A stretch of 64,000 bases of DNA from Leptospira meyeri (GCF_004368965.1 NZ_SORO01000001.1:2822001-2886000), one strand, 5' to 3'. Shown: positions 8,289 to 18,184, counted from the stretch's first letter. The notes: a model not told the origin generated them from the letters alone. Translations and numbers: made by a program.

Positions 8289-8314
8289 CTCTAAACTTCT
8301 AGGTTAATTTTTTA

Positions 8315-11300
8315 ATGCGAATTCCAAAACAAATTTACCATCTTTCTTTTCTCTTTCTATTCACTAACAATTGTCTTCTTTTTTTTCCCAACGGAAATAA
8401 CCAAACAGACTTTAGTTTATTTGCCTTTCTATTTGGCTTGGTCGGTGGATCTCCCACTTCTTCCCAAAATTTAACACCAGGTGCAACAATTGATCTGTCA
8501 GGTGATGGAAAAAAAGACGGAACCTTAGTGGATTCTGATGGAGATGGTGTATCCGATGGAATCAATCTAACCGGTGGAACCACTCCGAACCTAATCCTCA
8601 TCGATACCAATGGAGATGGGATTCCCGATGCTGTCGATAGCAACGGGGATGGATTACCAGATTATTATATTAGCCCAAACCCTCCCGGTTTTCTTACCAC
8701 TGGCCCTGGAGGAACAGGAAATCCTGTTGTCATCATTGTGGATGGAAGTGGAAATCCGATTGGTTTTGATACCGATGGGGATGGAACTCCTAATGATACC
8801 GCTATCGTTACTATCCTCGGTGATACAACATCTCCGACTATCACCAGTTCCTTGTTAACTGGAACGTTCTCCACAACACAAACGACAACTCTCACTTGTT
8901 CAGATAACAAAGCACCAGGGTCGATTGTTTATACCTTAGATGCATCGACTCCTAGTTTTTCACCAAAACATGGGACTATCATTGTTTCTTCTTCAAAAGC
9001 TATTTCTTTATCTTCAGAAGGAACCCATACCCTTCAAGCTATCTGTCGTGACTTAGCAGGAAATGTTTCTACACCCATTAGCATCGTTTATACGATCGAT
9101 ACTAAAATTCCGGCACTGACCCTTGTCAGTCAATCGGCAACAGCCATCAGTGCATCCGCAGGAGCCATTAGCAGTTCCACAGCCACTTGGAGATCAGATC
9201 GCTCTGGATCTTTTACAGTGAGAGAAGGTAGTTCCTGTGATTCAGGTACCATTGCCACAACAGGTTCTGTCACGGCAAACGTAGACCAAGGGTTTGTTCG
9301 TTCTCATACACATTTTACAGGGGAAGGTACAAAGACATATCGTATTTGCGTAACTGGATCCAATGGATTGATTGGATTTGTTTCTGTGAGTTTGCAAAGA
9401 GATGATACTGCACCGGTTGTGACCGCTGATCCTGGAGCAGGAAACTATGGTGTAGCAACCTCTGTTTCTCTTTCTTGTTCTGATACCGGTGGTGCTGGTT
9501 GTGATCAGATCGCCTATGCGGTACAAGCTGGTTCTGCACCTTCAAACCCTGCTATCCAGGGAACGACAGGAACCGTTAGTAGTGGGACTTTATACACAAG
9601 TGCCATTTCTATGACTGATGGCGCCGTCACCTATACGAAGTTTGTGGCTCGTGACAAAGCGGGCAATGTTTCTGGTGTGAATACGGCAAATTATACTGTG
9701 GACACTCAAGTGGCCACCATCACGGTGAATTCTCATACAGCTGCAATAAATGGTTCATCAAACGTATCCATTAGTTGGCAAAGTAGCAAGGCTGGTTCCT
9801 ACCAAATCCGTTTGGGTGGATCTAGTTGTGCCAATGGAACCGCTCTTACCAATACAGGCAACAATGCCAATGTTTCGGGAAATGCTGCTACAACAACAGA
9901 CATCACTTCCACGATCGCCAACTCCTATTTTACTGAAGGAGATAATACCATCCGCATTTGTGTCGCAAATTTAATTGGTGGTTTTGGATCTACAACCCGA
10001 AATTCGAATAAAGACACAACGGCTCCTGTGGTAACGATGGCCTCTCCTTCTGGCTCTGGCCCGTTTGTATCAGGAACCCAACTCCAACTCAGTTGTTCCG
10101 ATACGGGCGGATCTGGTTGTGATAAAATGATTTATACTTTGAATGGCACAGAACCTACGTTTGATGGAAGTGGTGCCGTCACCAATGGAACTGTTTATTC
10201 ATCCCCGGTAGCTCTTGCTAATGGTAGCAACCAAGTCAAATACTTGGCTCGAGATTTGGCAGGAAACTTAAGCACTGCTGGGAACCAAAGTTTCCATGTA
10301 GGTCCACCGAATGCTCCTGCTTTTGTGGAAGCGCAAGCTGGGGAATCAAGTGCGATTGTTCAATGGTGGCCAGTCACTGGAGCCACATCGTACACAGTGT
10401 ACTATAGCACAAGTCCTGGGGTAACAACAGCATCCAGTAGTTTTGGGCCAGTGACCGATCCTTATGTTACGATTACGGGACTTACTAGTGGGACATTGTA
10501 TTACTTTAGAGTGGTAGTGAACAATGCGTTAGGCAGTAGTGCGGTTTCTTTGTTTGAAGCGATGGCTTTGACAACAGTTACTGCGCCTGGAACAAATGTC
10601 TCGGGGACACATGTAGATATATCGGCGGGACAAGGATTAAGTGCAGCAGGAAATAGTTCTATTTCAGGTGCAGTGCAATCATTCAATATTGATTCAATTA
10701 ATCAGAAAATTTTGGTAGTTACTACGAATGATGCAAACGACGGTAAACCTGGATTGTTTCGATGTGATTTTGATGGTTCGAATTGTTCTCATACTGATTT
10801 ATCAGCTGGACAGGGAAGTAATTCAGGCAGATATCCAAATGCTGTAATTGATTACTCAAATCAAAAATTACTAGTGGTAACTAGAAATGTTTCAAATAAT
10901 AGTAAACCAAGTTTATTTCGTTGCAACTTGGATGGGACAAGCTGTACGCATTCGGATATTTCTGCAGGACAAGGTACATACTCAGCCGGTGAGGCAATAC
11001 AACATACAACTGGTCCAAAAATTGTAATCGATAATTTTAATCAAAAATTGTTAGTAGTAAGTGCAAATGATGCCAATAGTGGAAAGCTAAGTTTATTTAG
11101 ATGTGAATTTGATGGGTCAAATTGTTCTCACACAGATATTTCTGCCGGTCAAGGTGCAAATTCAGGAAAATTTCTAAATTTATTAATTGATCAAACCAAT
11201 AGAAAACTTTTGAGCTTTACTACCAATGAAGCGAATGGTGGTAAAACGAGTCTTTACAGGTGTAATCTTGATGGAAGTAATTGTATACATATAGATATTT

Positions 11301-11740
11301 CTTCTGGCTATGTAGGTTATTTTCCAAGTCCCAATATTGATTATACGAATATGAAGTTGATTGTTGCGACTCAGCGGGGATCTACAACTGGAGGCGCTCC
11401 TTCTTTGATTCGCTGCAATTTGGACGGTACAAATTGCTCAAACACGGACATTGCAGCCACACCGAATTTAAACCAAAGTTACCGATATATTGGCTCTACC
11501 TTAGATATGAATAACGGTAAAGTCTTAGTTGCGATAAACGATTTACAAAATTCGTATAAGCCAAAATTGATTCGATGTGATTTAGCAGGAACAAATTGTT
11601 CTTATAAAGATATTTCGGCAGGGCAAGGCATGTATTCGGGAACCTTTCCTGTTGTTTTGATCAACCAATATACCGGCAAATTATTTGTGGTTACACAAAA
11701 TGGTGCAAATTCGCGTAAACCCTCCCTTTTTATCTGGTGA
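8315..11740 (+). CDS. Large modular surface lipoprotein (Ca-binding repeats, Ig-like/CHB_HEX modules, FN3, seven-repeat propeller)
   Basis: 1141 residues. A hydrophobic N-terminus ending LFTNNC (Cys 20) is a relaxed spirochaetal lipobox. Residues about 59-165 hold acidic Ca-binding turns of thrombospondin type 3 kind (DSDGDGVSDG, DTNGDGIPDA, DSNGDGLPDY, DTDGDGTPND). From about 170 to 660 two module types alternate: A modules like the chitobiase C-terminal domain (TLTCSD..., IVYTLDASTPSF; about 170, 362, 566) and B modules with SSC and RICV motifs (about 264 and 463). Residues about 662-755 are a fibronectin type III domain. From 758 to the end, phrases of the form SLFRCxxDGxxCxHxDISAGQG recur so as to define seven repeats, the last completed by the first: a likely seven-bladed propeller. 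Probably an adhesin or matrix protein; this is inference. Confidence 0.82.
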   Translation: MRIPKQIYHLSFLFLFTNNCLLFFPNGNNQTDFSLFAFLFGLVGGSPTSSQNLTPGATIDLSGDGKKDGTLVDSDGDGVSDGINLTGGTTPNLILIDTNGDGIPDAVDSNGDGLPDYYISPNPPGFLTTGPGGTGNPVVIIVDGSGNPIGFDTDGDGTPNDTAIVTILGDTTSPTITSSLLTGTFSTTQTTTLTCSDNKAPGSIVYTLDASTPSFSPKHGTIIVSSSKAISLSSEGTHTLQAICRDLAGNVSTPISIVYTIDTKIPALTLVSQSATAISASAGAISSSTATWRSDRSGSFTVREGSSCDSGTIATTGSVTANVDQGFVRSHTHFTGEGTKTYRICVTGSNGLIGFVSVSLQRDDTAPVVTADPGAGNYGVATSVSLSCSDTGGAGCDQIAYAVQAGSAPSNPAIQGTTGTVSSGTLYTSAISMTDGAVTYTKFVARDKAGNVSGVNTANYTVDTQVATITVNSHTAAINGSSNVSISWQSSKAGSYQIRLGGSSCANGTALTNTGNNANVSGNAATTTDITSTIANSYFTEGDNTIRICVANLIGGFGSTTRNSNKDTTAPVVTMASPSGSGPFVSGTQLQLSCSDTGGSGCDKMIYTLNGTEPTFDGSGAVTNGTVYSSPVALANGSNQVKYLARDLAGNLSTAGNQSFHVGPPNAPAFVEAQAGESSAIVQWWPVTGATSYTVYYSTSPGVTTASSSFGPVTDPYVTITGLTSGTLYYFRVVVNNALGSSAVSLFEAMALTTVTAPGTNVSGTHVDISAGQGLSAAGNSSISGAVQSFNIDSINQKILVVTTNDANDGKPGLFRCDFDGSNCSHTDLSAGQGSNSGRYPNAVIDYSNQKLLVVTRNVSNNSKPSLFRCNLDGTSCTHSDISAGQGTYSAGEAIQHTTGPKIVIDNFNQKLLVVSANDANSGKLSLFRCEFDGSNCSHTDISAGQGANSGKFLNLLIDQTNRKLLSFTTNEANGGKTSLYRCNLDGSNCIHIDISSGYVGYFPSPNIDYTNMKLIVATQRGSTTGGAPSLIRCNLDGTNCSNTDIAATPNLNQSYRYIGSTLDMNNGKVLVAINDLQNSYKPKLIRCDLAGTNCSYKDISAGQGMYSGTFPVVLINQYTGKLFVVTQNGANSRKPSLFIW

Positions 11741-11832
11741 AGTCTCCCGCGCCAGGGATCCGAAGGGCTTGGTCTCACCTAGTATAGGTGAGACGGGAGC
11801 GAAAGCGCACCCCGGAGTGAGCCCGGTCGTTG
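11741..11832. repeat. GC-rich structured element with perfect 10-bp hairpin
   Basis: Starting right after the stop of the modular lipoprotein, about 90 bp are much richer in G and C than the surroundings. The centre (11772-11794) is a perfect hairpin, GTCTCACCTA-GTA-TAGGTGAGAC. Flanks such as CGCCAGGGATCCGAAGGGCT and GGAGTGAGCCCGG resemble short dispersed repeats I recall from Leptospira intergenic regions. A second inverted repeat, ATTGGTTA/TAACCAAT, follows at 11833-11861. It could be a mobile mini-element, a structured RNA or a 3'-end processing/termination structure. Confidence 0.6.
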
Positions 11833-11962
11833 ATTGGTTATTTAAAGATCATCTAACCAATGCGAGGCGCTCAAAGTTCTTAAAGCCTAAGCATTGTCCC
11901 AAGTAATAGCAGGAAAATCCTTTACAATGAATTAAAATGAGATTTCATTGGAATCACGTCTT

Positions 11963-12727
11963 ATGGTGCCAACTGTAATTGAATACAAACCTAGACTAGA
12001 ACTCAGTCGTTTTGTGGAAAGTTATCTCCTCATCCAATGTGATGAAAGTTTTAGTAAGTCTGTCATTCCGCACCATTCGTTTGTTTTGACCATCAAAATC
12101 AAAGGAAATCATCGCTACCAAATCCATTCGGATTCTAAGAGTTTACCTACAATTTCTTTGTCTGGACTTCGCAAAACGGTGAAACAAAATACACTTTCGA
12201 AAGGAACGGAAATTTTGATTGTTAAGTTCCAACCATGGGGAGCATTTTCATTTTTCAATATGTCTATGAAGGAATTGAATGAGGTTGGGATTTCTGGATA
12301 TGACTTATGGAATCAATCTGAATTGAATGAGATGTATGCACAATTGTTGGAAACAAAGGACAATCATTCTAAGATAGATCATGTTGAGAAATTTTTATTA
12401 AAAACGATTCAAAAACAAACCATTGATAAACGTATTTTAGAAGCGATTTCGCAAATGAACCTGTCGCAGGGAAAAATCAAAATCAATGAGATTGCCTCTA
12501 TTGTAAATTTAAGTATGGATACCTTTGAAAAAAAATTTCGAGAAATTACAGGAGGCACTCCCAAACAAGTTTCATCGATCATAAGAATGAATTCGGTAAT
12601 TCGAGAAATTCCAAAGTATCGTTCTTTCACAAGACTTGCTTATGATTTTGGATATTTTGACCAATCGCATTTCATAAGAGAATTCAAATCTTTCACGGGC
12701 AAAACACCTACAGAATTTTTGGCTTAA
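11963..12727 (+). CDS. AraC family regulator (DUF6597-type N-terminus)
   Basis: 254 residues from the ATG at 11963; an in-frame TTG at 11948 would add five. The N-terminal half (VIEYKPRLELSRFVESYLL; VKFQPWGAFSFF) resembles the DUF6597 domain seen in front of AraC DNA-binding domains. Residues about 150-254 contain the two helix-turn-helix motifs: KINEIASIVNLSMDTFEKKF and the closing DFGYFDQSHFIREFKSFTG with PTEF. It is followed 89 bp later by the DUF1761 gene, a plausible target. No sensor ligand can be predicted. Confidence 0.85.
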   Translation: MVPTVIEYKPRLELSRFVESYLLIQCDESFSKSVIPHHSFVLTIKIKGNHRYQIHSDSKSLPTISLSGLRKTVKQNTLSKGTEILIVKFQPWGAFSFFNMSMKELNEVGISGYDLWNQSELNEMYAQLLETKDNHSKIDHVEKFLLKTIQKQTIDKRILEAISQMNLSQGKIKINEIASIVNLSMDTFEKKFREITGGTPKQVSSIIRMNSVIREIPKYRSFTRLAYDFGYFDQSHFIREFKSFTGKTPTEFLA

Positions 12728-12816
12728 AAAAAAATTTCATCCTGATTTTTTACAATCCTTCCTTACAAAAATTCGTTATAAACATTCATTACTAATTTAA
12801 CACAGGAAGATTGTTT

Positions 12817-13233
12817 ATGTTACAAATTTTATTAAATTTGAATTGGATCGGGATAGGATTTGCATTCCTTATTTATTTTTTTCTAGGTTATATTTGGTTT
12901 ACAATACTGTTTACAAAACCATATAGAATTTCTCTCGGAAAAGAAAACGAAACACAAGGCCCACCTGCGCCAATATTTATCATTGGACCAGCAATTTGTA
13001 CTCTATTCAATTTAGTCACGACAGCCATTTTGTTTTCTGTTTTGCAAATCAACCAAACGGCCGATGCGCTCCTTTGGGGAACTTTTGTTGGGATAGGATA
13101 TCTATCTGCCAATACCTTTAATATTGCGATCAATCCAAACATTCCGAGGCCCATTCTATATGGTGTCATTTCGAGTGTTTATCACCTTGTGGGAATCAAT
13201 GTTGCTGCTATGATTTTGGTTCAAAATTTCTGA
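12817..13233 (+). CDS. DUF1761 family membrane protein
   Basis: 138 residues from the ATG at 12817, chosen over a TTG at 12811 because AGGAAG lies seven bases before the ATG. Four hydrophobic segments and the motifs GIGFAFLIYFFLGYIWFT near the N-terminus and GTFVGIGYLSANTF in the third helix fit DUF1761, small membrane proteins of unknown function. It is followed by a strong terminator, so it is the last gene of its transcript and may be co-regulated with the AraC gene upstream. Confidence 0.82.
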   Translation: MLQILLNLNWIGIGFAFLIYFFLGYIWFTILFTKPYRISLGKENETQGPPAPIFIIGPAICTLFNLVTTAILFSVLQINQTADALLWGTFVGIGYLSANTFNIAINPNIPRPILYGVISSVYHLVGINVAAMILVQNF

Positions 13234-13250
13234 GAAAACCTTCAGAATAT

Positions 13251-13290
13251 AAAAAAACCACTCTTCGTTTTCGTTAGAGTGGTTTTTTTT
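13251..13290. terminator. Bidirectional Rho-independent terminator
   Basis: AAAAAACCACTCT and AGAGTGGTTTTTT form a 13-bp stem with an 11-base loop, with an A7 run before and a T8 run after. It lies between the convergent DUF1761 gene and pckA and serves both. Confidence 0.9.
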
Positions 13291-13367
13291 GTTTGATCCT
13301 CTGAACTTTACCAGCTTACTATTGTAAGTTGGTAAAGCAAATACCGGAACGAAAACTAAACTACAAT

Positions 13368-14960
13368 TTACGCTACAGGGCCATACTGGCTGTAGTCAAA
13401 TTCTTTGGAACCAGTAAGGTATTTCTTGTAGTTCTCAATGAATTGTTTTGCAAGGTCAGTAGCTGTTTTGTCGTATTCTTCTTTGTTTTCCCAAGCGTTA
13501 CGTGGGTTGAGGATATGTGCATCCACACCTTCGATTGTTTTTGGGAAAGATACTTGGAATACTGGGTGTTTTTCGAACTCGGATTTTTCAATGTTTCCGT
13601 TAAGGATTTCATTGATGATTTGGCGAGTTGCAGGAAGGTTCATACGTTTTCCCACTCCATACTTTCCACCAACAAGACCTGTATTGATTAGGTATGCATT
13701 TACTTTGTGTTTTTTCATTTTTTCACCAAGTAACTTTGCATAGTATGTTGGGTGGAGAGTCATAAACGCCTGACCAAAACAAGCAGAGAAAGTTGCTTGT
13801 GGTTCTTTCACACCGCGCTCAGTTCCCGCAACCTTAGCTGTGTAACCAGAAAGGAAGTGATACATCGCTTGTTCGATAGAAAGTTTAGAAACCGCAGGAA
13901 GAACACCGTAAGCATCGTAAGTAAGGAAGATCACAGTGTTTGGGTGACCTGCTTTGGATCCTGGTTGGATGTTATCGATGTGGAAGATTGGGTAAGAGAC
14001 TCGTGTGTTTTCTGTTTTCGCAGCAGAAGAGTAATCTACTTTTTTAGTTCCCGCATCAAAAACTACGTTTTCAAGGAGAGCATCACGACGAATGGCTGCA
14101 TAAATTTCTGGTTCTGTTTTTGGATCTAGATTGATGGTTTTTGCGTAACATCCACCTTCAATGTTGAAGATTCCATTGTCATCCCAACCGTGTTCGTCAT
14201 CACCGATGAGTTTGCGGTGTGGGTCTGTGGAAAGAGTTGTTTTTCCTGTTCCAGAAAGACCAAAGAAAAGAGCACTGTCTCCATCCTTACCAACGTTAGC
14301 AGAACAATGCATAGTAAGCACGTTTTTAAGCGGTAAGTAGTAGTTCATGACAGAGAAAATCCCTTTTTTCATTTCCCCACCGTATTCGGTTCCACCAATG
14401 ATACAGATTTTTTTTGCTAAGTGGAAGATTACAAATACATCGGAGTTAAGGCCGTGTTCTTTGTATTTTGTGTTTTTGTAACCAGATGCGTTGATGATGG
14501 TAAATTCTGGATTTAGTTTTTCGAGTTCTTCTTTCGTTGGGCGAAGGAACATGTTTGTGCAAAAATGGTGTTGCCAAGCTCTTTCCGTAACCACACGGAG
14601 AGAGATACGTGTGTCGTTGTTGGTTCCTGCATGGCCATCAAAAACATAAAGTTTTTTGTTATCGAGGAATTTGGTTACTTCTGCGTAAAGTTCATTGAAA
14701 ATGGCTTCAGAAACCTTTGTGTTGACCGGACCCCACCAAATGTTGTTGGTAGAAGAAGGTTCATCGACAAAGTACTTGTCCTTTGGAGAGCGACCCGTAA
14801 GAATTCCGGTATCTACCATCATTGTTCCGTTATCGGAAGTTACGCCTTCTTTGTTGTTCAATTCGTGCTGGTAAATTTCTTCGTAAGATAAGTTATGGAA
14901 GACTTCGGATGGTTTAAGGCCTAATTCAGCAAGGCCGCGCAGATTAGTAGATACTGACAT
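13368..14960 (-). CDS. pckA: Phosphoenolpyruvate carboxykinase (ATP)
   Basis: 530 residues, full length for the ATP-dependent enzyme that converts oxaloacetate and ATP to phosphoenolpyruvate, CO2 and ADP, the entry step of gluconeogenesis. Visible signatures are the substrate-binding GRSPKDKY near residue 55, the P-loop [11 protein letters not shown] near 235, and the kinase-2 metal motif [10 protein letters not shown] near 255. Leptospires live on fatty acids, so this enzyme is central for making sugars; glgA is divergent from it across 70 bp, which suggests related control. The start has a GAGGAG box upstream. It ends toward the bidirectional terminator at 13251. Confidence 0.97.
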   Translation of the reverse strand: MSVSTNLRGLAELGLKPSEVFHNLSYEEIYQHELNNKEGVTSDNGTMMVDTGILTGRSPKDKYFVDEPSSTNNIWWGPVNTKVSEAIFNELYAEVTKFLDNKKLYVFDGHAGTNNDTRISLRVVTERAWQHHFCTNMFLRPTKEELEKLNPEFTIINASGYKNTKYKEHGLNSDVFVIFHLAKKICIIGGTEYGGEMKKGIFSVMNYYLPLKNVLTMHCSANVGKDGDSALFFGLSGTGKTTLSTDPHRKLIGDDEHGWDDNGIFNIEGGCYAKTINLDPKTEPEIYAAIRRDALLENVVFDAGTKKVDYSSAAKTENTRVSYPIFHIDNIQPGSKAGHPNTVIFLTYDAYGVLPAVSKLSIEQAMYHFLSGYTAKVAGTERGVKEPQATFSACFGQAFMTLHPTYYAKLLGEKMKKHKVNAYLINTGLVGGKYGVGKRMNLPATRQIINEILNGNIEKSEFEKHPVFQVSFPKTIEGVDAHILNPRNAWENKEEYDKTATDLAKQFIENYKKYLTGSKEFDYSQYGPVA

Positions 14961-15030
14961 GGATTTCTCCTCGATTTCACTTTGTGTTTTTCTAGCTTCT
15001 TATTTTGCGAGTCGGTGTCAATAACAGAAA

Positions 15031-16461
15031 ATGAAGATTCTCCACGCATCTGCAGAATATTTTCCTTACATCAAGATGGGTGGGCTTGCCGACATGCTTG
15101 CTTCCCTCACCAAAGAACAGGCGAAGTCGGAAGAAGTTTATGTCGCATTACCTCTCATTGGCAAATTGGGAAAGCCACCCCAATTTACCGGAAAAGAGTT
15201 CCCAGCCCTTCTTCCAAAGGATGGGCATACAGACTCCTTGGTAGTTTCGGTTCTAAAAGCCTCTCGGTTTTTAGAAGCAGAAGAAAGAGGAGTGAAGTTA
15301 TATTTTTTTGAATCAGAATTATTCCAACCGTTAGACTCCATTTATGGTCATGCTGAAGAACACTTTCGATTTGCTATGTTCTCTTACGCTTGTTATGCCT
15401 TAAGTCAAATTCTAAATGTGGATGTTTTCCATGCCCACGATTGGCATACAGCACTCTCACTTGCCTTACAAAAGGATTCCGTAAAACAAGTTCCAAGTGT
15501 TTTTACCATCCATAACTTGGCTTACCAAGGAGATCATCCCTATTGGATGACGGGTTTTTTAAAAGAGGAACCATTTTGTCTGATCACAAGTCCTTTTGAA
15601 CACAATGATAAATGTAATTATATGAAGGCCGGAATTTTATCCGCAGGAAAAATCACTACAGTGAGTCCTGGATATAGAGAAGAAACAATGGCGGAACCAA
15701 ATGGATTTGGCCTCAGTTATTGTTTGAGACAAAGAGCAAGCGACTATACAGGAATTTTGAATGGAATTGATTCGGATGAATGGAATCCAGATAAAGACAA
15801 AAGAATTTTCAAAACATATTCATTAAAAGATTGGAAAGTCGGGAAATTAAAAAACAAAGAAGGGTTATATAAAGAAATAGGAAGGCCTTTTCTTCCAACA
15901 GATGTACCTTTGATTGGACTGATAGGAAGACTTACATATCAAAAAGGATTTCCTAGCTTTTTACAAGCATTCTTAGAAAGGCGTCACCTTCCACATCGTT
16001 ATGTGGTTCTTGGCTCGGGAGATCCAGATACAGAAAAAGCTTTTTTTCATTTATCTGATACATTGCCCGATTTTTTTTATTTTTACAAAGGTTATAATGA
16101 AAGTTTGGCTCACAAAATTGAGGCTGCTAGTGACTTTTTTCTAATGCCGTCCCTTTTTGAACCATGTGGTCTGAATCAAATGTACAGCCATGTTTATGGA
16201 ACCATTCCGATTGTTTCCAGAGTCGGTGGATTACGGGATACTGTGGACGAATCCAATTTTTTGCCTTACAAAACAGGGATTGTCTTTGAACCGAATGACG
16301 CTAGTTCGTTGGGATATGCTTTAGAAAGAGCCAGTGACCTTTATCTTTCTTCCGATAGAGAAATCTTAGTGAAAAACATGATGAACTTAGATTGGAGTTG
16401 GGAAAAAAGAAAATTAGAATACGATTTTGTTTATAAAAAAGCTATAGAAATGAAGTTATAA
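15031..16461 (+). CDS. glgA: Glycogen/starch synthase, GT5 family
   Basis: 476 residues, the usual size. It transfers glucose from ADP-glucose (possibly UDP-glucose) to a growing alpha-1,4-glucan. The N-terminal nucleotide-sugar loop reads KMGGLAD (residues about 15-21) where KTGGLAD is the commonest form. HAHDW, and the C-terminal FEPCGLNQMYSHVYG with GGLRDTV, are GT5 signatures. It shares a 70-bp divergent promoter region with pckA, linking gluconeogenesis and storage glucan synthesis. The glycogen-binding protein at 37812 is a possible companion in the same metabolism. Confidence 0.93.
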   Translation: MKILHASAEYFPYIKMGGLADMLASLTKEQAKSEEVYVALPLIGKLGKPPQFTGKEFPALLPKDGHTDSLVVSVLKASRFLEAEERGVKLYFFESELFQPLDSIYGHAEEHFRFAMFSYACYALSQILNVDVFHAHDWHTALSLALQKDSVKQVPSVFTIHNLAYQGDHPYWMTGFLKEEPFCLITSPFEHNDKCNYMKAGILSAGKITTVSPGYREETMAEPNGFGLSYCLRQRASDYTGILNGIDSDEWNPDKDKRIFKTYSLKDWKVGKLKNKEGLYKEIGRPFLPTDVPLIGLIGRLTYQKGFPSFLQAFLERRHLPHRYVVLGSGDPDTEKAFFHLSDTLPDFFYFYKGYNESLAHKIEAASDFFLMPSLFEPCGLNQMYSHVYGTIPIVSRVGGLRDTVDESNFLPYKTGIVFEPNDASSLGYALERASDLYLSSDREILVKNMMNLDWSWEKRKLEYDFVYKKAIEMKL

Positions 16462-16493
16462 TTCAGATTCAAAGTGAAATATCTGAATTTTTT
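16460..16493 (+). terminator. Terminator of glgA
   Basis: AATTCAGAT and ATCTGAATT form a 9-bp stem overlapping the glgA stop codon, followed by a run of T. Confidence 0.8.
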
Positions 16494-16602
16494 GTTTTAT
16501 GATCTGCTTCTGTTCGAATTTCCAATCTTGGAAAAAGTATTTGGATCCGGTCAGTATAAAACAACCGGTTCCAATTGAATCAATTAGTCCTACGAGGATT
16601 AT

Positions 16603-17121
16603 TTACTTTTTAAACGGCATTTCACCCAAATAATCTTTTTTGCCAATTTCAATTCCGTTGTGTCGTAGAATTGCATAAGCAGTTGTTATATGAAAGTAAA
16701 AATTAGGAATCGCATGTTGCGTGAGGTATTCAAACCCTGTTAAATATTTTCCCTCCCACCTTGGTTGCGAAACTTTTATTTCTTTTACTGATTTAAAATC
16801 TTCTTCTCTATAAGTTTCCAAGTATTGGATCACAGATTGGATTCTTAGTTTGAGTTCATTTAGGTTTTTTTCTGAATCTTCATGAACAGGAGCTTCTTTC
16901 CCTGTGATACGAGCGACACAAAGTTTGGCAGTGTCGCAAGCGATTTGGATTTGTTTGGTTAACTGGAATTGATCAGGAAAGAGTCGTGAGTTCAACAAAT
17001 TCTCAAAAGGGAACTTCTTGGTTTCAGAATGGATTTCTGCCTTTTCTAAAATTTTGATTAAATTCCCTAGTCCTTTTTTAAAAGATTGGACGGAGATTTC
17101 ATAAAAAATGGATTCATTCAT
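16603..17121 (-). CDS. DUF1993 domain protein
   Basis: 172 residues from the ATG at 17121; an in-frame TTG at 17145 would add eight. The protein is all-helical and ends with FYFHITTAYAILRHNGIEIGKKDYLG, the C-terminal signature of DUF1993, a DinB-like four-helix family of unknown function. The His residues in this tail and in EYLTQHAIPNF are the conserved ones and could bind a metal. The neighbouring outer-membrane protein gene is 51 bp upstream in the same direction, so co-transcription is possible. Confidence 0.82.
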   Translation of the reverse strand: MNESIFYEISVQSFKKGLGNLIKILEKAEIHSETKKFPFENLLNSRLFPDQFQLTKQIQIACDTAKLCVARITGKEAPVHEDSEKNLNELKLRIQSVIQYLETYREEDFKSVKEIKVSQPRWEGKYLTGFEYLTQHAIPNFYFHITTAYAILRHNGIEIGKKDYLGEMPFKK

Positions 17122-17172
17122 AGTTCTACTCGAATTGAGGGACAAACAAAATCAATCCATTAAATCACAGAT

Positions 17173-18111
17173 CTAAATAGCAATTCCACCTGAAACAATG
17201 AGTTCTAAAAATCCAAAATTTTGGGAAGCACGGTTGGAACCACCACTAGTCAATACATCAGTGAGGTCAATGTATCCGCCTTTGCCACCAAATTCTAGAA
17301 AGTAAGTGCGTGAAAATTCATACCGAGTGGCAACGTAGCCCGAAACTCCATACCCAGAAACATGGAAGTTATTGTTTTGTCCTTTACCTAACACGCGTAC
17401 GTCGCTTCGACAAACCACTGGGCCACCACCAATGGAGGACACCAAACTAAGTCCACTGAGTCCATCTGAAGAAGTATAAAGGGGGGTGATCCATCCAAAA
17501 TCTAAAAATAGATAATTTAATCCATCGGTATGTTCGTACTTTAAAATATCGGGTGTTAACGCAATGGTTTGTTCTCCACCATGATACCCGGCCATTTCCT
17601 GCACGTGCCCAGGAAAGAGGTAGATAAAGAGAGCCGCTTCGGTGGATAAGGCCATCTGGTTTTTTGCAATCACACCTGGGTCAATGTAACCGGAATATTT
17701 GACTGGTTGTCCTGGTGTTACTACATACTTCATATGGTCCTCACCAAAGGATAAGAAAAATCGGTCCGTAAAAAAATAACTGAATTTTAGATTGTACTGG
17801 GGGATTTCAAATTTTGATGGATTTAGATAAACATCTGCTCGAAAGGATTCCGGTTTGTCCCTGGCATCTACTGCTTTCAATGTATAGTTGTAACCAGGGC
17901 CACGAAAATTGATATCACTTTGAGTATAATAATCTCGGTTATAACCCCATTGGATATTCCAACGTCCTTTTTTATCGTGAATGGTGGACGTAACCTCATT
18001 TTCATTGGCCCAGATGAAGGGAGAAAACAAAAGAAATAAGAATAAAGCTAAAGATTTATGTGTTATAGAAGCAAACGGTTGTTTGATTCTACGGGCATAC
18101 AAATTATACAT
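17173..18111 (-). CDS. Putative outer-membrane beta-barrel protein
   Basis: 312 residues from the ATG at 18111. The open frame continues upstream to 18423, but that part is an out-of-frame reading of the next gene's glycine-rich end and is rejected. Residues about 10-35 are a signal peptide (SLALFLFLLFSPFIWAN). The mature part is rich in alternating aromatic/polar strands (WNIQWGYNRDYY, YNLKFSYFFTDRFFLSFGEDH, YVATRYEFSRTYFLEFGGKG) and ends with a hydrophobic strand, as barrel proteins do. It probably sits in the outer membrane; no transport substrate can be named. Confidence 0.72.
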   Translation of the reverse strand: MYNLYARRIKQPFASITHKSLALFLFLLFSPFIWANENEVTSTIHDKKGRWNIQWGYNRDYYTQSDINFRGPGYNYTLKAVDARDKPESFRADVYLNPSKFEIPQYNLKFSYFFTDRFFLSFGEDHMKYVVTPGQPVKYSGYIDPGVIAKNQMALSTEAALFIYLFPGHVQEMAGYHGGEQTIALTPDILKYEHTDGLNYLFLDFGWITPLYTSSDGLSGLSLVSSIGGGPVVCRSDVRVLGKGQNNNFHVSGYGVSGYVATRYEFSRTYFLEFGGKGGYIDLTDVLTSGGSNRASQNFGFLELIVSGGIAI

Positions 18112-18184
18112 AACGCCATTTTCTAAATTGGTATCAAAATAGAATAGGCGAATGTATGTTTGGTTTCGGAAAAGGGCAGTTTTT

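Larger units (their letters stand above)
7767..8314. other. Intergenic stretch without a convincing gene
   Basis: 548 bp between the minus-strand lipoprotein and the plus-strand modular lipoprotein. Short overlapping open frames on both strands (about 7908-8147 plus, 7933-8157 minus) have no recognised family, poor start contexts and mutual overlap; the minus one could be a relic of a lost gene. Two near copies of CGGRAACGTTTTC occur at 7791-7803 and 7882-7894, 91 bp apart. Two inverted repeats near the right end are listed separately. Confidence 0.5.

Noticed and set aside
8335..9545. Several minus-strand open frames inside the modular lipoprotein gene
   Set aside because: They are shadows of the repeated D/G/T/S-rich coding sequence, overlapping each other, with no start context.
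11685..11906. 73-residue plus-strand open frame over the lipoprotein end and GC-rich element
   Set aside because: It runs across a structured repeat, with no ribosome site and no family resemblance.
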